The notes: generated by a model not told the origin, from the sequence alone. Shown: positions 1 to 13,311, counted from the stretch's first letter. The stretch is DNA of 64,000 nucleotides from Linum tenue (GCA_946122785.1 CAMGYJ010000002.1:17520492-17584491); one strand, 5' to 3'. Numbers and translations are program-made.

Positions 1-221
1 AAGAGGTGGACAAGACAGGAGGATTGTGCCATGGGTTGTTGAGCAAAGAGTCGGATATGAAAATGGGCTGTAAAAATCAAATTATAAAATAACACTGGGC
101 CAGCTTTAAAAGACAATGGGCCTAACACCTAAGATTACCTAAATCACAAGTGCTATATAAGGTTTGGTTCCAAGGGAGGGCTGGGCCCGGGCCTAGGGCG
201 GCCTCCCTGGATGCGCTGCTG
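1..221. mobile_element. hAT element, right terminus only (copy 1)
   Basis: This matches the last 221 bases of the hAT element at 27061-30423. It ends in the same terminal repeat and is followed at 222-229 by the same 8-bp ACCATGAG target duplication. The rest of the element lies left of the window, so the duplicated sequence probably extends beyond it. Confidence 0.8.
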
Positions 222-229
222 ACCATGAG

Positions 230-671
230 GACCCTGCTCGGCCACATCAACCTCTCCTCCATCCTGGCAGTCTCCTTCTCGAGGGTGAAGAACCACTCGA
301 AGGTGCTGACTCTCCACGGCGACCCCTACATCACCAGTCTGCCCGTTACTTTGGCGTGCCACTGGACTAGTGCACCTTGGTTGGCGCTCCACCGACTTCC
401 TCGACGCAACCCTCTGCTCGATGTGGATGATTCGGGTCGTGAGGGCCGACCTGCAGATCCGATGGCTGAAGGGTCTTCGCCCACCAGAGTTCGATGAGGC
501 GACAATCGCTGTGCACCACCACCATCGCCTTTTCATGAGCCTCCACTGCAGTTCATCCTCGATGACCAGGGTGTCGGGTCCTCTTCTGATGCACCTCCCG
601 GTGGCTACTGGTCCGCCATGGAGGCTCGTTTCTACCGGATCGAGGCACGCTTGGACCATGAGCGTGACGCC
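230..671 (+). pseudogene. Athila ORF1-like fragment, 3' part (copy 1)
   Basis: The plus-strand reading begins ..MRTLLGHINLSS.., which resembles the RPQWHILNLL segment of the minus-strand ORF1 at 18776-20214. It is the downstream half of an ORF1 split by the hAT element. Joined to the left flank across one target duplication, the frame reads MYALWTMRTLL. It is cut off at 672 by a retroelement LTR. Confidence 0.6.
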
Positions 672-1971
672 TGACACGCCTCTACCGTCACACTAGAAAG
701 TGGCCAAGTGTAACCACCTACTAATGCGTAGTATAGCGGGTTCAGTTCTAAATATCAACCCGGGTCCTAGGTGTGATGACTACTCCGTGAAAGTCTTATT
801 ATTTAGCAGTTCAAGTGTAGTGAAGCTTTAACTAAACTAGCAAGCAAAAGCAGTGAAAGTTGTGTTCAAGGTTGTGAGAGGTCACCCAGATATGGTTCCC
901 CCTAGACTGCAGTTAAGCCAAGTTGTAATTCACCAAGTTCAAGTTCAATGATAGTTATACTGCGGGAGGTTCTTAAACAGTCTACAGTCTCGACTAAAGG
1001 TCTCCAGACCCTCTCAATCGGAGTCCCCAGCGGGTGACTAACCTCCACCGGAGTAAACAGATTGAGGCCCTAGCGAACCAAACCTCCTCTACCGAAGTAA
1101 ATCCGGTACAGAATAGTGAATTGACTCCTCGACTAAAGTCGTCAAATCACTACCTTCAATCAAGGGTGCTTTATCAACCTAGGCAGATATTCTCTTTCTA
1201 GGTCAAAGCAGAAATAACAGGAATTTGATCAGGATTCATGCCATTCAGGAAATCAAACCTCAATTGAATATAATCAATATCAATGAATTCATACTTGGGT
1301 TCATACAATCAGACCTAACATACAAATCTAGGGTTCTTCATAGTCAGGTGAATGAGAAAGTTTACTCCATGGAGAGAGAAGGGAAATCTAGCTCATATGC
1401 GGAAACCATGTTGTAAGGATGAGATTCTGCTTCTAGCAATCAATCGGCACTTCTCCAAGTTTAAGCCGAACTCCAATGGTGATGAAGATCGATCTAGGGC
1501 ACTTCGAGAATCTGGTTCGTCATTCTCTCTCTCTCTAGATATCAGCTTTCTATCTCTACAACTCGGAACCCTTCAAAAGTTGGCCTTCTTTCCCTTAAGA
1601 ATCAGTAGGTCGCGATCCCCGACCATAATACCCGGTCGGGTATTTCAGGTGCCCGGCCGGGGATTTCAAAACGCACAGCAGCGCATAGGGGGTTAATACC
1701 CGATCGTTGTCCAGAATACCCGGTCGGGTATTTTCACTCTCCGGCCGGGACCCCTTCTGCCTTCTTGGCGTCCAAAAACGCGAATCCCCGGCCTCCTTTA
1801 GCATTTTACCCGGCCGTGTCTTTTAACTCTTGGCCGGGTATTTTGCTCTTCCAGTGCCCTTCACTCCAGTGTCCTCCTTTTTTACCCGAAACTCATTTCC
1901 TCGCCTTTACATCAATGCCAAGTCCTGAAATATGACATAAACAAAATGCCTAGCGTGAAATCGGCTTAAAA

Positions 1972-3109
1972 TCATGGTTCAGGAAATCGTACCGGACATC
2001 ATACTGTATTCCTTTCTGGCAGGGTATTTTGTGGTACAACCTTGGTTCAATCGTTTTGTACCGATAAATACCGTTCTTGTAATAATAAAATATTTTTTTA
2101 ATAAAAAAATCGTGCAGTCAAAATTAGAGTACCGTTTCGGAATAATACCGGACTATACCAAAATGTATCGGATATAAATAAATATTAAATAATTATTAAT
2201 TAAAGAACTGTCCCCACCCGCCCCTTTATTTCTTTCATTGTTACCCCATGTGTGTCTTTTGCTTTCCTCTTTTTCTTTCCTTTCAGAGACTCACGCCTCT
2301 ATCTCTTACTCTCCTCTTTCCTCCCAATCTCAAACCTTCTGCTCTCTCACTTACTCAATTCCTCAATAGATACTCGTCGAGAATTGATCATCACCGGACC
2401 TAGATATCACAACATTGGCTGGAGTGGAGATCGTGGCTAGGTGGGCTTTTCATCAGTGGCCAGCGAAGGGCGACCTGGGCCAGGGGCGTCGCTGGGAAGG
2501 ATGACTCGGCGGCGGTCACCGGGAAGGACGAATCTCCGGAGGTCACTTCTCGAACGATGACCTTTGTTTCCCGTTAGCACTTAGCAGGCGACGGAGCAAG
2601 TTTTTGCTACATGCAATTTGGGAGCGGCGAGCTTCCTTCTCTAATCTCTTCAGATCCGCAGTTCGCACTCAGCACAAGCGACAGAGGGGCGAGCCCTTTC
2701 TCCCGATTGACGAACGACGACTACCCGCACGGATCGGGGCAGTTTGCACTCAGTACAGGCGACGGAGTGGCGAGCCCTTTCTTTCGATTGGTGAATGACG
2801 ACTACCCGCACGGATCGACGGAGGAGACGAAGAACTGGGTAGAGTTGGAGTAGGTAGCAATGGGAATTTGTGATTTTTCCTTTTTTCGTTTTCTTTTGAA
2901 AAACGATGTAGTTTTATTCAGTCAAGTTTATTTCTCTATTACTATCAACAAACCGCCGGTTGGTTCAAACCCGAACGGTATTTCGGGAAATGCCGGTACA
3001 ATCTAAAAAACCGGCCGATATGCAAATCTCCCCCAAACAGTTGTATCGTATAATCTTTTGCGCGGTTTCTGGTTGAACCAGCCGGTACGATTCGGTTTCC
3101 TGATCTATA
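1972..3109. mobile_element. Non-autonomous inverted-repeat DNA element in the LTR (copy 1)
   Basis: It interrupts LTR sequence that is continuous in element A near 17300. CTTAAAA occurs on both sides (1965-1971, 3110-3116), giving a 7-bp duplication, or 8 bp with one mismatch. The two ends are related inverted repeats sharing ATCGTACCGG after a TCAGGAAA-like start. It encodes no transposase. The interior holds a pyrimidine-rich leader-like stretch (2230-2350) and an 81-bp tandem duplication. The superfamily is unclear; hAT or Mutator are possible. Confidence 0.6.
2658..2819 (+). repeat. Tandem duplication, 2 x 81 bp (copy 1)
   Basis: Two units of 81 bp start at 2658 and 2739. Both encode a 27-residue unit containing QFALST and NDDYPHGS in one plus-strand frame. 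The period is a multiple of three and the frame is open for 80 codons (2611-2853). This may be a captured gene fragment; I do not recognise the protein. Confidence 0.6.
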
Positions 3110-3182
3110 CTTAAAACACGAGAATCGACTCTCAAACGGCTGAAGAATGGAGGTATAAACATGTGCAATTAATGGTCTATCA

Positions 3183-4565
3183 AATGCCCCCACACTTAAC
3201 CGTTTGCTTGTCCCCAAGCAAACCTAACTCAAACCAATGCAGCTCTCCAGACCTCTATAGCAACAAACAATCCTGATCGTCAGTAGAGGATTTCCTAGAT
3301 CATATAGCAGCTAACGAGGTCAACTAGTCTTCTAAGACGTCCCCTATCTCTCTCAATGCGAGTGCTAGACTCAAGCCAGGATCATGAGAAGCAGTGGAGG
3401 TAAGACAACCAGTTCATGGGTAAAGGGACTCACACCATTCAACAACCATGGACTCATTGTACCGGGGTGCCCTTTCACTTAATTTCACCGTTGGAACCCC
3501 TCTTGCACTTTCATTTTACATTTCTCTTTTTTTTCCATTCACTTGGCGGGGGTTCCAACTGCAGTCTTTTGTACGGTCGACCCTTATTAGTTGAGCAAGA
3601 GCAATTTTTGTACATCTGTCACTCGCCATAGTACTTCTTTTAACTCCTTTTCCTCAACTCGTGTGGAGGGTCAATGAAATTAAGGGGGGTCGGAAGCTTT
3701 ATCCGTGCCCTTAAAAACACATCCTCGAGTAGGCAAACCGTTCAACGGGTGAAAATTTTACTTGTACTAGAGACATCTTAGCTTCACCTTGTAGGAGTAC
3801 CCCACTAAGAATCACTAAAATCTCTTCCAAAACCCGATTTTGTGCAATGAACGGTGCCACATACGTTGGGCTTACCCCATGTTTAAGATTTCAATTATTC
3901 CGACATGGAGGACCAACTGCTTTTCATTTCCCACATGAGCACTCTGTTCGGTACACTAGTCCACAACACAATTCAAAAGGAGTCACCAATACCACATGAA
4001 TTCAACGGTCTTAACTCCACTAATTCACAAAATCAACTGGCACCGCAGAGAGATAGATAGAAAAAATCTTATACTTCAACATCCTCCATAATGCTACACT
4101 ACCTCCCTAGGTTGCATATCACCATAAAGACTGTCAATTCAAAGCATACTGAGCAGGCAATTTGCAAGGAAACCGTACTTGGAACCCTCAAATCGAAATT
4201 TGGACAGTGGACTAGGCTCCAAGTACACAAACAGATCTAAGCAGTTAAATAGAAACATCCCCCCACACTTAAGTTCGACATTGCCCTCAATGGAGAAGAG
4301 GGAAGGATAAGGGGAACGATGTTACCGGTATGCGTGGACTGCAATGAGACTGGAAGGTGGACTAGTCGGAGTGAAACGGACTGGAATGGGACTAGTCGGT
4401 GCAAAGGCAAGGCTAAAGAAGACACAAGCACTCAAGCACAGATACGCTAGGTTAAATGTCAGCCCAATAGTACATCATCCAAAATAAAAGAAAACAAACC
4501 AAACAAAATCCAGTTTGCACTCCGAACCAAAACAAAAGAAACACAAAATGACCAGCAAATACAGC
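3183..4565 (-). other. ORF1 3' untranslated region and PPT of element B (copy 1)
   Basis: No gene is visible. On the minus strand this lies between the ORF1 stop and the 3' LTR. It begins at the LTR edge with the complement of AAGTGTGGGGGCATT, the likely polypurine tract (3183-3200). A second GTGTGGGGGG box sits just after ORF1, near 4258-4274. Confidence 0.55.
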
Positions 4566-5967
4566 CTACTCGAGCTGGTTGAAGTCAATCTGGCTCATGA
4601 GGTCGTCAACCCCATCAGTCGGTGGTGTCGGGGGTGGTGAGTGGTCCCACCGGGTAGTCCAGTGGTGCTCTTGTGGCGGGCGGCAGGACTGGAGCAGATG
4701 CTCCTGGTACTCTATCATCCGGCGGTTACGATCCCGCTTGATGAGAGCACTAGTGACTCCCTGCTGAGCCTCCATCCAGTCGAGGTGCTCGTCCAGAACC
4801 GCCATCTGAGAGTGGTACTCGGCCTGGTGGGCCAAATATTGCTGGTAAAACTGGACCTGATGTTTCGGACCTCGAGCTACTGAAACTGGAGCCCCATCAG
4901 GTGGAACTACTCCGTGAGGAAATTCATCAACGGACCAGAAGCCATCAACGGACCAAAAGGACCGGAGGAGGACCTGCTTCGTTCGGGTCTCCGTCGTGGC
5001 TGAAGATCCCCTGGGGTGAGAGCGGGGGCTCCGGCTCATCAGCATCCATCGCACCACCATCATCGTCATCATCCTTGGTCTCATCCGCGCCGGTGTAGTC
5101 CTCGTCCTCTCGTCCTCATCATCATCTTCCTCATCCTCGTCGGGAGGCATGGAAAACCCATCCACCCAGGATCGTCTGCCATCGGAGGCCAACAGCAGGG
5201 CATTATGAAGCACCTCCCGGCTGAGAGGTGCGAAACCACCCAGTGTTGTGGCGTCAGTCAACCCATCGAAAAAGATCTCGAAATGGCGTGCCATCTTCAT
5301 GATCAGGGGACCACATAAGAAGTAGGTGGGTTTGCTGTGACACCGAGCAAAGGTGGTGGCCACAACAGACCCTAGGTGCAGCAGGTGGTCAGGGTGCCCC
5401 ATCGAGTACATGGCATACAACACTCGCTTCGGTATCTTGTGAGATCCGGTGGTGTTGGGCGTGATTGAGCGGGTGAGCAGAAGGTTGAGGATGTGCCACT
5501 CTGGCCGAAGGGTGGAGACATAGGTCTGGCCGGCGTTGAAGGGGTCGAACTGGTAGGTGGGACGGGCGATGCTCTGGTAGAACACGTTCTGCAGCCAGTC
5601 CTTCGGGTGAGCGACCTCCTTCTCATGGTGGGAGAACGGGTGGTAATGGATTCCCAGTGCCTGGGCCAACCCGTCGATACTCAGCCCCCGCATATGACCG
5701 CCGAGCCCAAAAGTCACCGCGGTGGGGGAGTCTCTGGCCGCCTTGGGGCGGTACTGGAAGGTGCAGTAGAACTCCCACACCAACTCCGTGTAAGTGGAGT
5801 CCTCTATGCTCAGGAGCGCCCGCCACTATGGGTGGCTGATGGCGGCGGCGATCTCATCCATGCAGTGGAGCCGCTGGAAAACGCCCCACACCAGGTGGTG
5901 GTGGCGGTGGAACACCCCGTTGATGACCCGGCGGTACTGGTCAGCGTACTCCGGGTGCAGGTGCAGG
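4566..5967 (-). pseudogene. Athila ORF1, main part, interrupted (copy 1)
   Basis: This is the same sequence as 34768-36169. The minus-strand frame resembles the Athila ORF-1 family. It contains LVWEFYCTFQYR and VTFGLGG motifs, a frame slip in the acidic region, and a Gln-rich tail with DHHWTTRWDHSPP-like repeats. A stop precedes the first motif, near 5824. The first codons are separated from it by the MULE. Confidence 0.65.
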
Positions 5968-6071
5968 CCCTGCATGAAGAGTTTTTTCCAATAATAGCAC
6001 CCTAAAAAAAAAATTACAAAACTAGCACACATATGAAAAAAAAGACAGAAATAGCACCTATTTTTTTGGAC

Positions 6072-6410
6072 CGCACCTGCACGATGCGTTTTATAGGTGA
6101 AACGCACGTGAAGGATGCGGTTTACACATAAACCGCATCGTGCAGGTGCGATCCCCGTTGCAAAACGCATGCCAACGCAGCGATCCACGCCAACTGCGGA
6201 ACGGTCTTCAAGACCGTCAGATGGTGAGGCGATCTGACGGTAGACCGCCTGCCAGCGGAGCGATCCGCGCCAAGCCACCCAGACCGCACGGCCAAGATGC
6301 GGTCAAACCTAGGGAAACGTAAACCGCAGCGGGAGGGAGCGGTTTCTGTTAGTGCAAAATTACAAGACCGCCCCTGGGGGGTGCGGTCTGATGGGTATAA
6401 ATACCCCCCC
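6072..6410 (+). promoter_or_regulatory. Left subterminal palindromes and TATA box (copy 1)
   Basis: Same as 36274-36612. ACCGCA/TGCGGT palindromes are followed by TATAAATA near 6398, about 220 bp before the PMD start codon. Confidence 0.55.
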
Positions 6411-6616
6411 TCCCCCTCTCATTTCTTCACAGCACAACCCATTCTTCCTCCTCTCTCTACAATTTATCTCTCTAAACCCTCCCCTCCCAAAAGCCTAGGA
6501 AATAGTGGTCTGTTGGTTGCGGCTAAGTCCGATCTGCCATCAGAAAACATTTCTTAGGTTTTTTCCTCAAAACCCTCCGAGTCGAGCCGAAGCTCTGTCC
6601 GAATTACGCCGAAATA

Positions 6617-9600
6617 ATGGCCGATTGGTGGCAAGGAGAAGGAGTTTATGTTGATGAATTTCAAGCGGTATGTACTCATTATTTTGGTTTAATTTTTGTT
6701 GTTGTTATAAGTTTTTTAATTAATCTATGTACTAACCTCGTTGTTATTTTCTCGTAGGTTGGGGAGGACGTCGATATATACAACCAACGGTATTATCTCG
6801 AGCAAGGACCGGTGGATCCAACCGACTTGTACGACCAACCCAACCATCGGTCAAGGGATGTTTGGAACGATCACCCGGTACATACAATTCTTCACCATTT
6901 GTCCTTCTTTTATTTTGTTAATGTGCCTAGTGTAATATAAAATTAATTTATGTTTATTTTTTAATCGTGTTGGTTGTTTTCAATAATTTAATCGAATACA
7001 TAGCGCCACTTACTTCGACTCTTTATAAAGAGATGCGCGTCTAAGGAAATGGGGTTTTAAGCGATTATCATATCCTCCCATTACCTCGGAAAATCGGGTA
7101 TTAAGAGATCCTCGGATCCCCCCTTTTTCTGTCAAAAAGACTGCATTTCTAAGAAGATGTATACCTCTTCTAAGAGTCTAACGAGTGTTGCTTTGTATTC
7201 GATTAAATTATTTAAAACAACTAATACGATTAAATTATTTACCAAACATTTGAATATGTATGTTTCTACTTAAATTATTATTCATTAACAATGTTATTTA
7301 TGTTAATTAATTTAGTATGTTTGTTTTACGATAATATGTATGTACCTCTTTAAATTAGTATTCATTGACAATGTTATTTATGTTAATTAATTTAGTATGT
7401 TTGTTTTACGATAATATGTATGTACCTCTTTAAATTATTATTCATTGACAATCTTATTATGTTAATTAATTTAGGACGTTTGTTTTATGATAATATGAAA
7501 TGTCTTTTTATGATAATAAAATTATGTTTTATGTCGCATAATTTAATTTAATTAATTTAGTTATACGAAAAAAAACCCTTACTAATAATAATTAACGCGT
7601 ACATTTTTGCTAGGACTCACAAACAATAATCCGCTATAGGGGTACCACCAATGTGCTCCCATTCCACCCAGCTATCTTGCCATTTCTCAAAAGGGCACGG
7701 TTAGACTCGATTAGGCATTTTAACGGCATCCAAATCGATCGCCAACTCATCACCGCATTAGCCGAGAGATGGAGAAATGAGACCCATTGTTTCAACTTTA
7801 GAGAAGGAGAGGCCACCATCACGCTAAAGGATGTCGCCATCCTAACCCATCTGCCCATCGACGGCAAACCGGTGTGCGTGAGTGATCATCCCCCCGAGGA
7901 TTGTGACGGTATGCCAGGTTGGCACCATTTCATCCACAGTCATTTGGGAGTGAAAGTACCGGTGAAGGGTTGCGTTGATGCGACCGATCGCATGCCACCA
8001 ATGAGGAAACACCAAGTCTCAATTACATGGTTGACGAAGTATTTTAGAGAGCATTACGAGAGTCACCCCCTAACCGAGGAAAGTCCGGAGGATGAGAAGG
8101 AGAGATATGCTCGTGTCTATCTCATAGGCATGATCGGAGGAGTGTTATTCTCCAAGAAATCAAGCAATCTCCTTAGTTGTGGATGGCTTAGGATCATCTT
8201 CAGTAGTTGGGAGGAGATGGGGGAGTATAGTTGGGCATCCGCTTGCCTAGCTATCATCTACAACAACTTGTGCAATGCGTCGAACAAAGCCGTGAGGGAG
8301 GTTGGCGGCGCAATGTTCATCGTCCAATTTTGGGTTTGGGAGCATATGCCATGGCTTGCACCGGCCCAACGTCCAGACAGGGATTGGCCAATCGATCATC
8401 CCCTAAGAGGTGAAGCTTATGGAGGAAGGTAAACTTCTCATACCCCATCATGTAGTCATAACACATTTTGTCTTGTGTTTTATCTTATTGTAGTTTCATT
8501 CTTGTCATATTAATAAGGTGGCTTGGACACACAACATGCGACAACCTTGCCCAACACAAGTTGGAGGAGTATCGGAGGAGGTTTGAGCGACTTTGGGAAG
8601 GAGAGGTAACTTCTATACAGCGATCCATTTATATTTGTTTTTCATGGGACAACATGTATTTTTCTAATTAATTAATCTTACGTTACTCATTTCTTTCTTG
8701 TAGATCGTCTTCGATCCATACCCGGAGAACATCGTTCAATGGCATCTCCAGCAATTCCCCGGTCATATCGGGCAATGGTGCACGAGGGTTCCTCTAATTT
8801 GTTTTGGGACCGTGGAGTGGCACTTGTCGGATCGATGCCTCCGTCAGTTTGGTCGGGAGCAGTGCATTCCGTTGGAGGTCCCCGAAAGTCAAAGGGCCTT
8901 CCATGGCCGAGATGGTCGGCAAGGAACTCGCGATTGGCCGACGAAGTTGAAGGAATTCATCGCGATTTGGGAGAACCGACAACTACAGGATATTGTCACT
9001 CCAAATCAAGTGGGCCGAATGGGGTATCATGACCCATACTTGGATCGATATCGGCAAACATCGGTTCGTTACATGACTCCGGAGGGTGCGGCCGACGGTG
9101 CATTAGTAAGTATAACCAGTCTAAGTATACTATGATTTATTACTTGGTTCCTAAAATCTCTTTGTAACTTTTTTTGTTTTTTGTGATTTAGGCTGATGGG
9201 GTCGAGCGGATTAAAGATATTACTACCGGAAGAAATGAGTTGGGCAATGAAGATGTGGGCTTCATCAGGAGGATTGCCAACAGTCTACTTGGCTGTATCA
9301 GAGCTCAGGGTCGGGATCATCGTAGATATCCGCCCCGTGCCGCACCCCCACCACCTCCGGTACAACTTGATGTCCCCGCACCCCCACCACCATACGAGAG
9401 AAAGAAGCCGAAGAAGGGTTCGGGAAAGGCCCATCGAGCCCGAGGTAAAGCCATTGTCCGGGTGGAGAGTGCCGCCCCCCTTGGTTGTCACCCAAGGTGC
9501 CGGACCGAGTTCAACCCAAGGTGCCGGACCGAGTTCCACCCAAGCTCCCCGCCCGTCCTCCGCCCCATCTCCCCGCCCGACTTTTTCACAAGATGCCGGC

Positions 9601-10085
9601 CACAACGATCAATGGCAGAGCTCATACTACGATCCCCGCTCGATCTACCATCAATCCTCTCAGAGTTTCCACCAAGCCCCATTATCTCCACCCCGATCTC
9701 ATACAACGATCCCCGCGGAGCATACTTCGATCCCCGCGGAGCATACTTCGATCCCCGCGGAGCATACTTCGATTCCCGGCTATCTCCCCGCCAAACATCA
9801 TCTGGGACTTTTCATGATGGCTCCTCCACCACAGGCCAACACGAGTTCACCCCATGGAATCGACCTCCTGGTCAGCAGTGGCCTCCTACTCCTCACCGTA
9901 TGAGCGCCGATGTCGCCCGCTCGACCCCGGAAGTGCCGCTTCCCCGCCGACATAGCACCGACGAGCGCCACACTACCTCGGCCGCTCGAAACTTGCCACC
10001 TCCACCACCCATTGTTACTCCCGTCGGCAAACATACAAGGAGCAAGAAAACTGTGGGTTCCGCATCCGCTCGTGGACTTCCTTGA
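6617..10085 (+). pseudogene. Plant mobile domain gene, copy 1 (probable base-call errors)
   Basis: The exon structure is the same as in 36819-40287: 6617-6667, 6758-6877, 7614-8428, 8518-8605, 8704-9105 and 9192-10085. The last exon carries a one-base length change near 9412 and a compensating one near 9690. The intervening 90 or so codons are therefore read in another frame before the DPRGAYF repeats resume. Because copy 2 is open throughout, I infer sequence error rather than decay. Confidence 0.7.
7252..7497 (+). repeat. 80-bp tandem repeat x3 in PMD intron 2 (copy 1)
   Basis: Three AT-rich units of 80 bp, with TAAATTA anchors at 7271, 7351 and 7431, inside the 736-bp second intron. They contain no coding sequence. 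Confidence 0.75.
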
Positions 10086-10284
10086 GATGTATTTGAGTTG
10101 ATTTTTATCTCTATGTACTTTGAACTATTCCCTTTAATTCCATCAATCATATTTCGTTAATTTTCATCAAATTGTTATTATCATGATTCCTCTTGACTTG
10201 ATATAATCCAAATTCGTTCAATCAACAATACACAATTAAATGCAACGTAAGAGTTACAATAGCTTGACGAATGATAATCGCAAA

Positions 10285-13200
10285 TTACGTCGCATTAGCT
10301 GATTCCGGGACATCATCACCCGGATTTTGCGGGCCAATCGGTCCTGGACACCTTCGTTTATCATGTCCTGGAACTTTGCATACTGAACACCGTCTTGGGC
10401 CTCGTGGTGGTCTTCCACTTTGATCCATTTCATTCTGAATTCTCTTTTTCCTCGGGCGCCCCGGTTCACGCCTCTGTCCGAATGGCGGGACGATCAATTT
10501 CCCTTCGTACAGCGGCCAATAAGCTTCATCAGGCAATGCACGGAAACTCCGTCTGTAGGTGCTTTTGAGTGAGTCGATATTGAAGAATGGACTAACGAAG
10601 TGACGGGGGTCTTTGCTCCTCTTTTTAATTACGGCCATTGCATGAGAACAAGGCCATCCTCTCCCCTGATACTTCTGGCATGAGCACTCACCAACTTTGG
10701 TCCTGAAATTGACCAAAACTTCGTGACGGTGACCCCCCCCCCCCCCCCCCGTCTACCATCCTCCCGATGTCCGGTCGTCACGCTATACTCACCAGTTGCC
10801 CGATTCATAACGGTTACACTATGTCGACTGCTCTTGCGATTGTCACTATCCATTATTTCAGTGACTTTATAGGCATGGACCTTTCCATGTGCCTCGTTTG
10901 TCCTTGCCCAGTGGAGACGGTTCACGAACCATGCATTCGTTTTCCAAAATGTCATCTCCACAATGGCAGAGATTGGCAGTGCACGGACGGCCTTGTAGAC
11001 AGAGTTGATACTCTCACTTGAGTTGGTTGTGGCAATACCCCATCTTTTGCCTCCATCTTTATGAAATGTCCACATGGATAGGTCGTGTCCAATCCAGCCA
11101 CTGTGCCCCTTCAGGGCATAACTCGCGCAGCTTTTGCAACTTCTCCTGAATTTTTTCTCCTGGTATGCAACCGCTGAATAACACACAAAAAAGTCGTATG
11201 TTAGTCAATGATCCTCAATTTAGTACAATTTCAAACTGGCCCGGTCAGACTCTCGTTAGACTCTTAGGAGAGGTATACATCTCCTTAGAAACACAGCCTG
11301 TTGACAGAAAAAGGGGGGATCCGAAGATCGCTTAAAACCCGATTTTCCCAGGAAATGGGAGGACCATCATAATCGCTTAAAACCCCATTTCCTTAGGCAT
11401 GCATCTCTTTAGAAAGAGTCTAACAAGTGCACCACTCCAGATATTACAAGATATTGTTAATTGAGAGCAATAGAGAGGTTACCAATCCACACAAATATCA
11501 GCTAGCTTCTTCCGTTTGAAATGATGGTTCCAGTTGCTTTTGAAATGTCGTATGCACCACCTTGGGACCAATTCCAGGCTGGATCCAGGCCTAAGATGGC
11601 TGCTCTAATGCCGGCGTGCCGATCAGAGATTATTGTCAGGTTCGTCCTCTTGGTGACGTGGATTTGGATTTGTCGGAAAAACCATCCATAGCTATCAGCA
11701 TTCTCTCCCTCAACAATGGCGAAGGCTAAAGGAAAGACTTGTCTGTTTCCATCCGCCCACTGGCAATCAGGAGAGTGCCCTTGTACTTGCCGGTAAGGAA
11801 TGTACCATCCACAGTAATCACAGGGATACAAAGCCAAAACCATCAATAGAAGGCTTGAATGCCCAAAACAGTCTGCGAAAATGGCGTTCGTTACCTGCCT
11901 CTGGGGGTTGTATCTCTTCATCTTGGTAGCGAGGGGAGAACACAGTCCCAGGGTTAGACGCCTCCAATGCCAGTATTAGTCTGGGAAGGAATGCATATGA
12001 TTCTTCCCAATCACCATAGACGGCGGCCATAGCTTTCTGCTTTCCATGCCACGCCTTCTTATAGTTAATCATATAACCAAAACGGCTTGCAATGTCAGCG
12101 ATTATGACTTTCACCTTCAGATCCGGTTCAGCCTCAATCAGATGCTTGATAGCCGCAGCAACCACCCTGGATTTCAACTGTCGATGGCCTTGGGAAGTTA
12201 TGGATGACACACATGTGTGTGTGTTTGACCGCACGGGATATGACCCAGTGGCCGTGTCTCTTGCTGTTGATGGCCCGAATCCTAACATTGCACCCTCGTG
12301 ATGATTACGGCATCTGACTATGAGCCTTTTGGTGTTGGAATGAGTTGTGTCCCATTCAAATGCCGAGTCATTTGCTTAAGTCTCAAGGGCGTGCCGCACA
12401 TCCTCTTCGAGCCAAATTGTTGGCCCTTCGTAAACCCTAGTGAGTGGGGCCCCATATTGGGACCTCTGGCGGCTCCATGTCGCTGTCGACCATCCAATTG
12501 TCGTCTGGAATGTGATTGTAGTAGGGGACTGGTACACGGTCAGGAAGCCACATCATGATCATTATCTGAACCCGAATCTGGTGCTGAATCATCAGCACCT
12601 TCAAGAGGGTCTGAGCTGTCTGCACTGACTGTTGTTCTCTCCTTCTTCATCAGAGGGGTCGCTGACTGGTGCTGGTGTGGCAGCCTCCGTCTGATCCTGC
12701 TCATGAAAGGCACCTTCATCAGCTCCATAATGGTAGTTGTGAAAAACTACCGCTGCCTGTAAGGAAGTTGTACTGTGCTTGGTTGGGGATGTCCGGTTGA
12801 ACTTCTTCTTCATATGACGAGAAAGATTGATGATGACCAGCACCTTGCCCTCCATCTTGGTACTGCAAATAGGAATGAGGATCATGGTAACTTTGGTAGG
12901 GATGATCGTCATATAATTCACCTCCACCATGGATACCAGATGTTTGACCGTGTCTAGAATGACCTCCACGACCAACGGCCTGGCTCGGTGTAAACGAACA
13001 TCTCGGCTTTGGCCAATTTGTTGGACCTCAAGAATTCGAGCATGGAATCTACGTCATCTTGAGTGGTGATGGTATATTCCTCATGCCACAATGGACCCAG
13101 TTGCTCTGTTTGGGTATCGGTACACCATACGATCCCTCCTCGTGCCATCCATGCAAGTAACGTCAGTGCATATTTGATGGAGGTCTTCAAGCTTCGGTCT

Positions 13201-13311
13201 GGTACCGACCGTTATTTTCTGAAAATTGCCACCGACGTAGGTGGCCCCCTTTCCGGTGTCTTCCGTGTAACCATTCCACCGTAAGCCAAGCGTTAACTGA
13301 CGGAATGCCAT
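10285..13311 (-). pseudogene. MURA-like MULE transposase (copy 1, many frame breaks)
   Basis: Counterpart of 40489-43520. It keeps the SWIM and zinc-knuckle tail, but the catalytic exon is broken by several one-base differences from copy 2 (examples near 11145, 11570, 11760, 12238 and 12372). The poly-C tract is 18 bases here and 21 in copy 2. The in-frame TAA before AMTRHF is shared, so that lesion is real or ancestral. Confidence 0.75.

Larger units (their letters stand above)
672..3182 (-). repeat. 3' LTR of Athila-like element B (copy 1)
   Basis: On the plus strand it starts TGACACGCC, like the LTR that abuts the primer-binding site at 25845. It ends ..CTATCA before a C-rich complement of a polypurine tract (PPT). 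The native LTR is about 1.37 kb; the measured length includes a 1.14 kb DNA element at 1972-3109. It contains ACCCGGTCGGGT-type palindromes centred near 1635, 1723 and, degenerate, 1813, about 88-90 bp apart. Confidence 0.75.

Noticed and set aside
4641..5318. Plus-strand reading frames opposite ORF1
   Set aside because: They are antisense shadows of the minus-strand ORF1, whose motifs match a known family and recur in element A.
6617..10085. Calling the PMD gene a normal host MAIL1 gene
   Set aside because: It lies entirely within a MULE defined by TIRs and a 10-bp target duplication and shares its control repeats with the transposase.
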